Assembly (NCBI RefSeq): GCF_003097515.1
Contig: NZ_CP029188.1
Coordinates: 1,302,001 to 1,366,000 of the forward strand
Direction of reading: 5' to 3'
Length of the DNA stretch: 64,000 bases
Source: Streptomyces tirandamycinicus
Lineage (GTDB): Bacteria; Actinomycetota; Actinomycetes; Streptomycetales; Streptomycetaceae
The position numbers and the translations under genes are program-made. The first letter of the stretch is position 1. Every line of letters starts with the position of its first letter. The notes under the pieces are model-generated. The model was not told the origin of the DNA. It worked only from the letters and a program-made list of their open reading frames with translations, and ran no database searches. Shown here piece after piece: positions 1 through 7,908 of the stretch.

Positions 1-1423
1 CGGACTGAGCGCCGTGGTGCTGGCGCAGGGCCATCTGCCGGTAGCCCCCGGAGCGACCCCGGCCGGACTCGGCGCCTACGCACGACGCCACGGCCTGCGC
101 CACTTCGCCCCCGCCAACCCCGCCGACCTGGACCTCTCCGGGATCGCCCCGGGCGAGCCGGTGCTGCTGCGCGGACTCGGCCTCAACTTCTTCGACCACA
201 TGGCGCTGCTGACGACGGGCCGCGGCGGCTCCTACGTACGGCAGGGCACCCCGGACGGCGGGGAGCGGCTCGTGTACCGGCCGTCCGGCCGCGAGCCGAG
301 ACTCCACGCGGGCTCGCGGCGCGGCATCCCGTACGAGGCGCGCGGGGACAACGCGAAGGGCGCCTCCGGCCGGCACCACCCGCTGGTCCTCACCCCCGAT
401 GTGATCACCCGCTTCCGCCGGCGCGCGGACGCGGGCGAACCGCCGGACTTCCTCGGTGAGATATGGCCGATGATCGCCAAGGAGGTGGAGACGGTCTACT
501 ACGAGACGCTGCTCCGCCCCTCCGGCGCGGCGGACCCCGGCTTCCGGGCCGCGTTCCTCGCCACCACGCACGGCAGCGCCGAGGAGGCCGCGGTCCTGGA
601 GGCGCACGGCTGCCCGGAGTCCGCGCGCTGGTCCTGGGAGCGGATCTGCCGGCCGTACGCGGCGGAGACGTTCGACGGTCCGGACGCCTTCCGCGGCTGG
701 CTGCTCGGCCATCTCCGGCGGGACGCGGGGCACGCCGCGCTCGGCAATGTGGACGGGCCCGTCAAAGCGGCCCTCGACGTGCTGCGGGACGTCCGCAACG
801 AGGTGCGGCAGATCGTGGACCACCGCGGGCTGTCCGGGAGGTCGCGGCGGGACCATCTGGACCGCTGGTACACGCCGCTGAACGCCTTCCTCTCCATCGG
901 GCCGCCGCGCCGCCGGATCGAGGAGATGGCGGCACTGATCGAGGCCGGGGTGCTGGAGGTGGTCGGCCCGAGGACGGCCGTCCGGGCGGAGGGCGGGGCC
1001 TTCGTCGCCGAGTCGCCCGAGGTGCCCGGTTCCGCGGTGACGGCGACGACCCTGATCGAGGCCCGGCTGCCCGAGCCCGATCTGCGCCGCAGCCGGGACG
1101 AGTTGCTGGGCCGGATGCTGCGGACCGGCCAGTGCAGGCCGCATACGATCGACGGTTACGAGACGGGCGGCCTCGACGTGACCGGCCGCCCCTACCACCT
1201 GATCGACCGTCAGGGACGTTCACATCCGGCGAGGTTCGCCGTCGGGGTGCCCACCGAGGGTGTGCACTGGGTGACGGCCGCGGGTGCGCGACCCGGGGTG
1301 GACTCCGTGACGCTCTCGGACGCCGACGCGGTGGCCCGCGCCGTACTCCGCGTGAGCGCGCGGCGTGAACTCCTCGTGAACGACGCCCGCCACCCGAATA
1401 TTGAACTTGCAAGTATCGATTAG
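1..1423 (+). CDS. FAD/NAD(P)-binding domain protein, 5' partial
   Basis: The frame is open back to base 2, so the N-terminus lies outside the window. At least 469 residues are visible. The text resembles the C-terminal two thirds of the large actinobacterial FAD/NAD(P)-binding family, whose dinucleotide-binding GxGxxG motif would sit upstream. Visible landmarks are VLLRGLGLNFFDHMALL near the start and the later stretch LNAFLSIGPPRRRIEEMAAL, both typical of that family as I recall it. A redox role is inferred and no substrate can be named. The next gene, doxX-like, follows on the same strand after 74 bases. The GTG at position 14 is internal, not a true start. Confidence 0.7.
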   Translation, partial: GLSAVVLAQGHLPVAPGATPAGLGAYARRHGLRHFAPANPADLDLSGIAPGEPVLLRGLGLNFFDHMALLTTGRGGSYVRQGTPDGGERLVYRPSGREPRLHAGSRRGIPYEARGDNAKGASGRHHPLVLTPDVITRFRRRADAGEPPDFLGEIWPMIAKEVETVYYETLLRPSGAADPGFRAAFLATTHGSAEEAAVLEAHGCPESARWSWERICRPYAAETFDGPDAFRGWLLGHLRRDAGHAALGNVDGPVKAALDVLRDVRNEVRQIVDHRGLSGRSRRDHLDRWYTPLNAFLSIGPPRRRIEEMAALIEAGVLEVVGPRTAVRAEGGAFVAESPEVPGSAVTATTLIEARLPEPDLRRSRDELLGRMLRTGQCRPHTIDGYETGGLDVTGRPYHLIDRQGRSHPARFAVGVPTEGVHWVTAAGARPGVDSVTLSDADAVARAVLRVSARRELLVNDARHPNIELASID

Positions 1424-1438
1424 GTCTGCCTTACTTAC
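1420..1438. promoter_or_regulatory. Possible DmdR/IdeR-type iron box
   Basis: The 19 bases beginning TTAGGTCTGCCTTACTTA overlap the stop codon of the preceding gene. They match about 13 of 19 positions of the actinobacterial iron-box consensus (TTAGGTTAGGCTAACCTAA). They lie 60 bases upstream of the doxX-like start. This is a consensus match by eye only. AT-rich sequence is scarce here, which makes it stand out, but the right half-site is weak. Confidence 0.3.
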
Positions 1439-1497
1439 GTCTCATCGGTTCATGTGCCCAGACCGGGTTCATGTCCCCCAGACCGGAGGAGACCCAC

Positions 1498-1953
1498 GTG
1501 GCTGCTCGACCGATCACCGCACGACTGGACCGGGCCCGGCCGTACGCGCTCGGCGCGTTCCGCATCGTCGTCGGTCTGCTGTTCACCTGCCACGGGACGC
1601 GCGCGCTCTTCGGCGTGCCGGGCGCGGAGGACACGGTGGCGGCGGGCACCTGGCCGACCTGGTACGCGGCGGTGATCGAACTCGTCGCCGGCATCCTGGT
1701 GCTGGTCGGACTGGGCACCCGCGCCGCCGCGTTCATCGCGTCCGGCGCGATGGCGTACGCCTACTTCACGGTGCATCAGCCCCAGGGCCTGTTCCCCATA
1801 CAGAACAGCGGCGAGGGCGCCGCGATCTACAGCTGGGTGTTCCTGCTGCTGGTCTTCACCGGTCCCGGGGCGCCCGCACTGGACAACCTGTTCTCGCGGC
1901 GGGACGCCAAGGGGGCGGCCGACCCCGAGGAGCCGGCGCAGGTCGCGGCCTGA
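1498..1953 (+). CDS. DoxX family membrane protein
   Basis: A protein of about 151 aa with four hydrophobic segments, typical in length and layout for DoxX proteins. The first segment reads GAFRIVVGLLFTCHGTRALFG, close to the family signature of a hydrophobic helix ending in H-G-x-x-K/R-LFG. DoxX proteins are quinone-pool or redox-linked membrane proteins of poorly defined function. The GTG at 1498 is chosen because GGAGGA lies 7 bases upstream; an in-frame ATG at 1471 has no comparable site. A possible iron box lies upstream. The C-terminus is charged and cytosolic-looking. The next gene is convergent, with a strong palindrome between. Confidence 0.8.
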   Translation: MAARPITARLDRARPYALGAFRIVVGLLFTCHGTRALFGVPGAEDTVAAGTWPTWYAAVIELVAGILVLVGLGTRAAAFIASGAMAYAYFTVHQPQGLFPIQNSGEGAAIYSWVFLLLVFTGPGAPALDNLFSRRDAKGAADPEEPAQVAA

Positions 1954-1963
1954 GCGGTACACC

Positions 1964-2106
1964 GGCGGCGCTCCGGCGGCGCGTCGGTGGTACGTGGGCG
2001 GGGCGGCGGTGATACGCGGGGGCGTGCAGGCGGCGCTCCGGCGGCGCGTCGGTGGTACGTGGGCGGCGCTCCGTGCCCGGCCGCCGCGCTCCGTGCCCGG
2101 CCGCCG
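1964..2106. repeat. Direct repeats between convergent genes
   Basis: A 38-base direct repeat occurs at 1964-2001 and 2029-2066. A roughly 20-base tandem duplication containing CGCTCCGTGCCCGGCCGC follows at about 2066-2106. No open frame here looks coding. The repeats lie downstream of the doxX-like stop and are probably slippage products. Confidence 0.7.
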
Positions 2107-2165
2107 CAAGTCCGGTGTGTGAGCCGGTCGCGGCCCTGGTGAGGGGCGCCCACCGGGCCCTGTGC

Positions 2166-2193
2166 CACCGCGGCCCGGCGCCGGGCCGCGGTG
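2166..2193. terminator. Perfect 28-base palindrome, probable bidirectional terminator
   Basis: CACCGCGGCCCGGC is followed directly by its exact reverse complement, giving a 14-base-pair cruciform or hairpin. It sits between the doxX-like gene ending at 1953 and the opposing gene ending at 2207. This is the position of a shared terminator. There is no U-tract, as is usual in Streptomyces. Confidence 0.6.
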
Positions 2194-2206
2194 GGGTGCC
2201 CCGCGG

Positions 2207-3022
2207 TCAGGAGCGACCCTGGAGGTACCGCAGCCAGGTCGTGCTGTCGGCGGTCCGGTCGGGGGCGGGCGCGCGGCCGTGGCGTCCACGGCTCCGCCCT
2301 TCCCGGCGTCCGGCGATGAGCCAGATCACAGGAAGCAGCGTCAGCCACAGCAGGACGACGGCCACCGGGCCGGTTTCCGTCTCGTAGCCGACGATGCCCG
2401 CCGGCATGGAGGCCAGCACGGTCCCCACGGTCCAACGGCCCCACAGGGCCACCGGGCCGGGATGTGATCGCTGCCGCGCGTGCCGTACCGCCGTGGCTCC
2501 CGCATAGCCGCCGTAGCCTCCCACCGCCAGCAGACCGAGCCCGAGAGCGGTCTGGAACTCGGGCAGGCCGTCCGGCGTGTCGCCGGACTCCTGGGTGACC
2601 CCGTCCTTGGTGACGGCGGTGGCGTAGTCGCGCCAGACGGTCACGGTGATGTGGTCGCCCTTGCGCAGATGCCTCAGCAGCGGTTCCTCGTCGCCCATGT
2701 CGAGTTCCGCGGGAATCGGGCGCGGGCCGTCGAGCTTGAGGAGGTACAGCCCGCTCCGGGCCGTGTGCTCGACGACCGTCCCCCGGACCGTCGCGGGGTA
2801 CGTGCGCAGGCAGTCGGCCGAGGGAGACACCGGGACGGCGCACGGCCGGGCGGACCGAAAGACCCGTACCTCGTCCACGCTGTCCGGCACGGTGGACAAG
2901 GCGGCGACGCCCGCCAAGGCTGCCACTGCGCCCAGGAGCGCGACGGACAGCCCCCAGGCCCGCGTCCACCACGTGCGGCCGCGCCGCCGTGCCTCCGCTC
3001 TCCTGCTCCTGGTCCTGGTCAC
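2207..3022 (-). CDS. Membrane protein with extracytoplasmic domain (DUF3592-like layout)
   Basis: A protein of about 271 aa from a GTG at 3022, preceded by AGAGG. The longer frame to 3109 has no better ribosome site. The N-terminus is Arg-rich (TRTRSRRAEARRRGR) and leads into one transmembrane helix at about residues 22-42. A beta-rich domain of about 120 residues follows (VRGTVVEHTARSGLYLLKLDG, GDHITVTVWRDYATAVTKDG). Three more hydrophobic segments then precede an Arg-rich tail. The order TM, small beta domain, TM resembles DUF3592-type proteins. I do not recognise the family with certainty and assign no function. Confidence 0.6.
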   Translation of the reverse strand: MTRTRSRRAEARRRGRTWWTRAWGLSVALLGAVAALAGVAALSTVPDSVDEVRVFRSARPCAVPVSPSADCLRTYPATVRGTVVEHTARSGLYLLKLDGPRPIPAELDMGDEEPLLRHLRKGDHITVTVWRDYATAVTKDGVTQESGDTPDGLPEFQTALGLGLLAVGGYGGYAGATAVRHARQRSHPGPVALWGRWTVGTVLASMPAGIVGYETETGPVAVVLLWLTLLPVIWLIAGRREGRSRGRHGRAPAPDRTADSTTWLRYLQGRS

Positions 3023-3472
3023 CTGACCTCTTTCCGCTTTCCCGCATGCTCGCTGTGGGGCGTATTGAGCCACAGGGCGTCCCCCGGCGGGCAGGCGGGG
3101 CCACGGCATGCTCCTCGCGGGGATGACTGCCGGAACCCGGCAGCATGCGGACGCGGGTGTCCATGGCCCGTCAGGTCAGGTCGTCGCCGGGCGCCCGATC
3201 CGGCGGCCAGGCGCCACACGGTCCTCCGTGCGTACGTGCGGTGCCGCCGGAAGGGCCTCCAGGTGTGTCCTCACACACCGGCCCACCCGATGCGAGCCGG
3301 CACATCCCACCCGAACACATCCCACCCGGGCGCATCCCACCCGGGCGCATCCCACCCGGGCGTGTGCGACTCGGCGCCCGCGGCCCGCGCCGGCGGCTGC
3401 CGGCCTCGCCGGGGGGCGGTCGCCGACCGGCGCCCAACGGGCCGCCCCGGCACCGGGGTCCGGGGTCCGGGG
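3023..3472. other. 450-base intergenic stretch with short tandem repeat
   Basis: No convincing gene is seen. Long frames here are GC-bias artefacts. The left part carries the promoter of the membrane protein starting at 3022. The middle holds the 15-base tandem repeat listed separately. The right end is the 3' flank of the SOD-like gene. Confidence 0.6.
3301..3360. repeat. Four tandem copies of a 15-base unit
   Basis: The unit CGCATCCCACCCGGG is repeated four times in 60 bases with small changes in the first two copies. It lies downstream of the SOD-like gene and has no evident coding role. Confidence 0.8.
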
Positions 3473-4393
3473 TCACGGTGTCCCGTAGCCGCCGAACGGG
3501 ACCGTGAAGCAGGCCACTCGGGTGCCCGCGCCGCCCTGCTCGGCGTGCAGGACGACCGACTGCGCCCCACCGCGCCGCAGCCCCCACCGGTGCCGGGTCT
3601 CGGCGTTGCCCTCCCCGGCGGCGTCGGCGGTGAAGTCCAGCCACAGTTCGTTCGCGGGATCGGCGCCCGGCGCGGCCAGGTGCTGGTAGTGCGGCCCCGC
3701 TCCGGCGGGGTCCGCGTCGCACGGCGCGGTGTGCACATGGGCGCCGAAAGCGTGCCCCGGCTTCACCCCGCCCACGCGGGCCCGTACCACGGTCCCCGAC
3801 CTCTCGGTCGTCTGCTCCACCACGATCCACGCCCCCGCCGGCACAAGCGTCCGGTCGTAGGTGAGCGCCGTCGACGGGACGAACGAACCGGGCGGAGTGA
3901 ACCGGCCGTACGCCCGCAGCGCCACCCCTTCGCCAGCGGCGGGCGCGCCGACGGAACCGGAGAGTCGGGTCCCGTCGGCACGACGGGTTTCGTCCGACGA
4001 CGGCACCTGGACGCCGTCGGGCCGGGCGCGGCCGGGGAGAGCCCCATCGGGTGAGACGCCACCGTGTGAGCGGTCCCCGTGTGGGGCACCGCCATGTGGG
4101 ACGCCACCGTGTGCGTCCCCCTGTGCGTCCCCGTGTGGGAGGTCCCCGTGTGAGACGCCGCCGGACGGGGCCGTCCCCGCTCCTGCGGACGGGGCCGTCG
4201 CCGCTCCTTCGGACGGTGCCGCTCCATGGGACAGTGCCGCTCCATGGGACGGTGCCGCTCCTGCGGCTCCGGCGACCGGGCCGAACCGATCGCCGTCTCG
4301 GAGCCCGTGGCCCACTCCATAGGCCGCGCCCAAGACGCCTACCGCCAGCGTCACCAGGGCCGCCACCCCCGCCCGTGCGCCTGCAGCCGCCAT
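3473..4393 (-). CDS. Exported Cu/Zn superoxide dismutase-like protein with His-rich linker
   Basis: A protein of about 306 aa. The ATG at 4393 follows GAGGAG by five bases. A signal or anchor helix (AGVAALVTLAVGVLGAAYGVG) opens the protein. A low-complexity linker at about residues 45-125 follows, with many SHG, PHG and AHG units. The C-terminal half matches the SodC fold: GHAFGAHVHTAPCDADPAGAGPHYQH carries the metal-binding HVH, the disulfide Cys and GPHY. A later SVVLHAEQGGAGTRVACFTV matches the family's final His and Cys region. The role would be dismutation of superoxide outside the membrane. The His-rich linker may bind or deliver copper or zinc, which is inference. Some copper ligands may be lost, so activity is not certain. 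Confidence 0.75.
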   Translation of the reverse strand: MAAAGARAGVAALVTLAVGVLGAAYGVGHGLRDGDRFGPVAGAAGAAPSHGAALSHGAAPSEGAATAPSAGAGTAPSGGVSHGDLPHGDAQGDAHGGVPHGGAPHGDRSHGGVSPDGALPGRARPDGVQVPSSDETRRADGTRLSGSVGAPAAGEGVALRAYGRFTPPGSFVPSTALTYDRTLVPAGAWIVVEQTTERSGTVVRARVGGVKPGHAFGAHVHTAPCDADPAGAGPHYQHLAAPGADPANELWLDFTADAAGEGNAETRHRWGLRRGGAQSVVLHAEQGGAGTRVACFTVPFGGYGTP

Positions 4394-4664
4394 TGCCACT
4401 CCTCGTCTCCGGGTGCCCACGGTCCGCGTACGCGCCCAGCCGGCGTACGCACGGGGCCCTCGTACCGCGAGCGGACCGGCGGTGTCCCGAGCCGCGCCCG
4501 GAGCGGGGCCGCGACCGGACGGACTGCACTCGTACGGCCGTGTCCGGCGTCACCCCGACCCTGACGATCTCCCCGGTCCGCGCAGGCGTACGCTCTATGG
4601 CTGTCATGCCGCCCCTGCCGCTCCCCTGCGACGTCGCGGCGTTGTCATCCAGTGGGGAGTCGTG

Positions 4665-5327
4665 GTGTTCGAGGCCGTGGGGCTGCTGCTCGGCAGCCCA
4701 TGGATCTATGCGGTGGTGGCGCTGTCCGTGCTCCTCGACGTGTTCCTGCCCGTGCTGCCGAGCGGCGTGCTGGTGATCACTGCCGCGACGGCGGCGGCGG
4801 GGACGACGGCCGCGGCGGGACAGGGCGCGGTGACCGGAACGACCGCGTTCGCGTCGGCCGCCATCCAAGCGTCCGGTGACGCGCCCTCGGTGCCGGCGCT
4901 GCTGCTGTGCGCGGCGACCGCGTCCGTGCTCGGTGACCTGGTCGCCTATCGGCTCGCCCGGCGCGGCGGGGAGCGGCTGGACCGCGCCATCGCCCGCTCC
5001 CGGCGTCTGGTGGCGGCACGGGAACGCCTCGGCGCGGCACTGAGCCGGGGCGGTGGACTGCTCGTCGTCATCGCCCGGTTCGCACCGGCGGGCCGGTCCG
5101 TCGTCTCCCTCGGCGCGGGCGCGGCGCACCGCAAGGTGCGGGAGTTCCTGCCCTGGTCGGCCCTGGCCGCCGTGGCCTGGGCGGGCTACAGCGTCGGCCT
5201 CGGCTGGTTCGGCGGGCAGTGGCTGGGCGCGACCTGGGTGGGCGTGGCGGTGTCCGTCGCCGCCCTCTTCGGCGCGGGCTTCGTCGCGGCCTATGTCATG
5301 CGGCGTCCGGCGCCGGATCCTGCGTAG
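4665..5327 (+). CDS. DedA/VTT-family membrane protein
   Basis: A protein of about 220 aa with four or five hydrophobic segments. It opens LLLGSPWIYAVVALSVLLDVFLPVLPSG, followed later by the signature-like stretch FAPAGRSVVSLGAGAAHRKVREFL. In DedA proteins the equivalent is the [F/Y]-x-R-x2-P-x-x-R region with a G-x2-x-M motif. The family includes lipid-phosphate flippases and proteins for envelope homeostasis. The GTG at 4665 is preferred because GGGGAG ends five bases before it. The 3' end overlaps the convergent DUF2277 gene by 32 bases. Confidence 0.75.
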   Translation: MFEAVGLLLGSPWIYAVVALSVLLDVFLPVLPSGVLVITAATAAAGTTAAAGQGAVTGTTAFASAAIQASGDAPSVPALLLCAATASVLGDLVAYRLARRGGERLDRAIARSRRLVAARERLGAALSRGGGLLVVIARFAPAGRSVVSLGAGAAHRKVREFLPWSALAAVAWAGYSVGLGWFGGQWLGATWVGVAVSVAALFGAGFVAAYVMRRPAPDPA

Positions 5328-5556
5328 CCTTCCGCGTCGCGCCTGCGCCGCCGCGCACCTCCAGCCCGTCGAGAAGCTTTCGCGTCGCCGCCGCCACCTC
5401 GTCGACTGCGCGGTCGAACACCTCCCGGTTGTGCGCGGCGGGCGCCCGGAACCCGGACACCTTCCGTATGAACTGCAGGGCGGCGGCCCTGATGTCCTCC
5501 TCGGTGGCTTCTTCGGGGAGGACGGGCGGTCGAAGGGTCTTGATGCTGCGGCACAT
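5296..5556 (-). CDS. DUF2277 domain protein
   Basis: A protein of about 86 aa starting MCRSIKTLRPP. The sequence MCRSIKTLRPPVLPEEATEE, then IRAAALQFIRKVSGFRAPA and the helix NREVFDRAVDEVAAATRKLL, is the hallmark of the DUF2277 family across Actinobacteria. The function is unknown. The start at the MCRS methionine is fixed by family conservation. Six residues upstream another ATG is in frame. The gene overlaps the end of the DedA gene tail-to-tail. Confidence 0.85.
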   Translation of the reverse strand: MCRSIKTLRPPVLPEEATEEDIRAAALQFIRKVSGFRAPAAHNREVFDRAVDEVAAATRKLLDGLEVRGGAGATRKATQDPAPDAA

Positions 5557-5635
5557 GAATCCAGTGTGGGCCACGGCACTGACAGACGGGCTCCTCGGAG
5601 GGCGCCGGGCAGGCCGGGCCAGGCAGGCCGGTGCT

Positions 5636-5716
5636 GGTCAGACGGCGCAGGTCAGGCGATGAAGGTCAGGCGGCGCGGGTCAGGCAGGGCGGGTCAGGCG
5701 GCGCGGGTCAGGCGAA
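5636..5716. repeat. 14-base tandem repeat overlapping the end of a small gene
   Basis: GGTCAGGC recurs every 14 bases, near 5636, 5650, 5664, 5678, 5692 and 5706. The last copies fall inside the 3' end of the next minus-strand gene. That gene's stop codon TGA is part of the repeated unit. Slippage here would alter the C-terminus. Confidence 0.8.
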
Positions 5717-5957
5717 GGACTCCGCCCGCGAGCGGGGCCCCGGCAGGGGTGCCGGCCGCCCCGGGCTCCTCGTCCGCCTCACCGGCCTCGGCGCGCTCTG
5801 CGGCGACGGCCGCGGCCCACTCCACGAGCAGCTGCTGGTACCTCGCCTCGTCCGCGGTGGACAGCCGGCTCCCGGACTTCTCCCACAACGCACGAATCTC
5901 CGCATTCACCACGGCTGCGGACCGCACGGAACCAAGCTCGCGAAGGGTTGGGGACAT
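5694..5957 (-). CDS. Small conserved hypothetical protein
   Basis: A protein of about 87 aa beginning MSPTLRELGSVRSAAVVNAE. The N-terminal half is predicted helical and charged (EIRALWEKSGSRLSTADEARYQQLLVEWAAAV). The tail is Ala/Gly/Pro-rich. I know no function. The methionine at 5957 is chosen because the text upstream of it loses protein character. The C-terminus runs into the 14-base repeat. It is isolated from its neighbours by intergenic gaps. Confidence 0.6.
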   Translation of the reverse strand: MSPTLRELGSVRSAAVVNAEIRALWEKSGSRLSTADEARYQQLLVEWAAAVAAERAEAGEADEEPGAAGTPAGAPLAGGVLRLTRAA

Positions 5958-6215
5958 GGGCACAAGGTTACGCGGCGGGACCGACAACCGTGACCCGCCG
6001 AACCGCCGCGGTGACGCGCACCACCGGCCCGCGCACCGCGATCGTGGCTGGTGGGGGCGCCCGGCGTCCCCGCTCGACGTGTCTTCCCTCACACCCTCCC
6101 AACACCCGCGTCCTCACGCGGACTTTACGAAAACATTGATCCCGCGTTCACCAGGACCGTTGACTGCTCGTCCGCTCCCGGCGGAAGGGGAACGCCTCGG
6201 AGGCCGGAGGTTCCG

Positions 6216-6650
6216 ATGACCGAGCCCTGGACGCAGACCGCGACCGGCGTCCTCCGCCTGCCCTCCGGGCGGCTGATGCGGGGACGCGGCCTGCGGCATC
6301 CACTGCCGGACGGCCCCACGCCCACGTACGCGCTGTATCTGCTGGACAAGCGGCCTCCCGACGTCCCCTGGGATGCCGAGTGGCTGCGCTGGCCGGACTT
6401 CCGCCTGCCCCGCGACCGGGACCGCGCACAGACCGCACTGGGCGAGGTCTGGGCGCGGGCGGCCACGGAGCGGGTCGAAGTCGCCTGCGGCGGCGGACGC
6501 GGCCGTACCGGCACGGCGCTGGCGTGCCTCGCCGTCATCGACGGCGTACCGGCCGCCGCGGCGGTGGCCTTCGTTCGGCGCCACTACGACCGCCATGCCG
6601 TCGAGACTCCCTGGCAGCGCCGGTACGTACGCCGCTTCCCGCTTCCGTGA
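6216..6650 (+). CDS. Protein-tyrosine/dual-specificity phosphatase-like protein
   Basis: A protein of about 144 aa. The ATG at 6216 is preceded by GGAGG. Residues 88-100 read VEVACGGGRGRTG, a CX5R P-loop with Cys91 as nucleophile and Arg97 as phosphate-binding residue. WPDFRLP at residues 59-65 resembles the WPD loop that supplies the general-acid Asp. The length fits a minimal cysteine-phosphatase domain without extra modules. Its substrate is unknown and could be a phosphoprotein, phosphoinositide or polysaccharide. Most PTPs have His before the Cys (HC). Here the residue before Cys is Ala, a point worth noting. No partner kinase is adjacent. Confidence 0.75.
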   Translation: MTEPWTQTATGVLRLPSGRLMRGRGLRHPLPDGPTPTYALYLLDKRPPDVPWDAEWLRWPDFRLPRDRDRAQTALGEVWARAATERVEVACGGGRGRTGTALACLAVIDGVPAAAAVAFVRRHYDRHAVETPWQRRYVRRFPLP

Positions 6651-6830
6651 GCGGGTGCTCCGCCCGGACGGAGACCGACCTCGGCACGGTGAGGCCGGAG
6701 GAGCCCGCCGGGTGCCCGGCGCGCCGGCCGGATCGCCCGGACCGGTCCCCCGTCCGGGTGGCGGCGACGGATCCGCGCCACCGGCCGGCCCCCGGAGCAC
6801 CACGCTGGAGCGGACTGAAGGAGAGTCCGC

Positions 6831-7028
6831 ATGGTGCCGAAGCCCCCGTCGTGCCCGCAGTGCCCCTCACGTCCCCCGCTGTGGAAGGACACCACCCGCA
6901 CCGCCCCCGGCTCCGAGGACCGGTGGCGCTGGTACTGCACGTACTGCACGCGGCGCTGGGCCCCCACACCGGAGCACCGGCTCAGGTTCACGGTCTTCCC
7001 ACGGGTACCGCAACGCCCCCCGCGATGA
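6831..7028 (+). CDS. Small zinc-ribbon protein
   Basis: A protein of 65 aa. The start follows AAGGAGAG by six bases, a strong site. Two paired-cysteine knuckles, CPQCP near residue 8 and CTYC near residue 36, fit one structural zinc site. A basic tail rich in Arg and Pro follows. Such single-ribbon proteins are common and usually uncharacterised. No role can be assigned. Confidence 0.6.
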   Translation: MVPKPPSCPQCPSRPPLWKDTTRTAPGSEDRWRWYCTYCTRRWAPTPEHRLRFTVFPRVPQRPPR

Positions 7029-7168
7029 CCGCTCGTCGGCCGGCCACCGCCCCAGGGCTCGCCGCCCAACCCGCTGAGCCGCACCCGCACAGGCCGAGGC
7101 CGATGAGCCGGACCCGATAGGCCGAGGCCGATGAGCCGAGGCCGATAAGCCGAGCCCGGCGCACGGAC

Positions 7169-7690
7169 TCACTGCTTCAGGGCGACCTTGAACGCCACGA
7201 TCAGCAGGCCGAGGACCAGGTTGACCGCTCCGGCCGCGAGCATGATGCGCCCCGACGCCCCGGCCCGGAACGCCGCCACGACCGCCCAGCCGACCTGCCC
7301 CGCCACCGCGACACCGAGGGCCAGCCACACCGTCCCCTCCAGGTCCAGCCCCAGCAGCGGGCTGGCGGCGACCGCGAGGGCCGGTGGGACGGCCGCCTCG
7401 AGGATCGGCCGCTCGGACACGCAGATGCGCCGGATCTCGGGCCCGCCCGGTGACACATAGGCGATGCGCTGCCCGAAGAACCGGGCGAAGACGTGCGCGG
7501 CCCAGAAGACCACTCCGGTGCCGAGCAGAAGCAGGATGAGTTCCAGCCGCGGGAACGAACCGAGCGCTCCCGCGCCGACCACCACGGAAGCCGCGAGCAG
7601 CGAACCGTACACGGCACCGGTGTAGTCGCCACGGCCGGCGGCGGCCGCCGGGGCCGCCCGGGGACGCTCGGCAGGGCTCTGGGCTGTCAT
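7169..7690 (-). CDS. Integral membrane protein, unknown function
   Basis: A protein of about 173 aa from MTAQSPAERP. After a disordered Ala/Pro N-terminus come four hydrophobic segments: GAVYGSLLAASVVVGAGAL, LELILLLLGTGVVFWAAHVF, PPALAVAASPLLGLDL and the final LAAGAVNLVLGLLIVAFKVAL. The motif HVFARFFGQRI sits between the second and third segments. It resembles small actinobacterial integral membrane proteins without known role. The first ATG of the frame (7711) was rejected in favour of 7690. The gene stands alone on the minus strand. Confidence 0.65.
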   Translation of the reverse strand: MTAQSPAERPRAAPAAAAGRGDYTGAVYGSLLAASVVVGAGALGSFPRLELILLLLGTGVVFWAAHVFARFFGQRIAYVSPGGPEIRRICVSERPILEAAVPPALAVAASPLLGLDLEGTVWLALGVAVAGQVGWAVVAAFRAGASGRIMLAAGAVNLVLGLLIVAFKVALKQ

Positions 7691-7908
7691 GCATTCAGTG
7701 TCGCGGGACACCCCGCGCCCCGCGCGGCCGCACGAGGCCGCTCAGGTCCGGCGGCGAGCCCGGCCCGGCCCGCAGCGCCCCGGGCCGGGCCGGGGCCGAA
7801 CTGGCACAGGCCGATCCGGGCCGAACGGGCGCAGGCCGGGCGGCTCCCGCCGTACGCGCGTGCCGCCGTACATGCGCTCCGCCATGCACTCCGCGGTACT
7901 CGTGGGGC

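Noticed and set aside
3171..5579. 802-codon minus-strand frame
   Set aside because: Spans three better-supported genes on both strands and is built of Arg/Pro/Gly runs.
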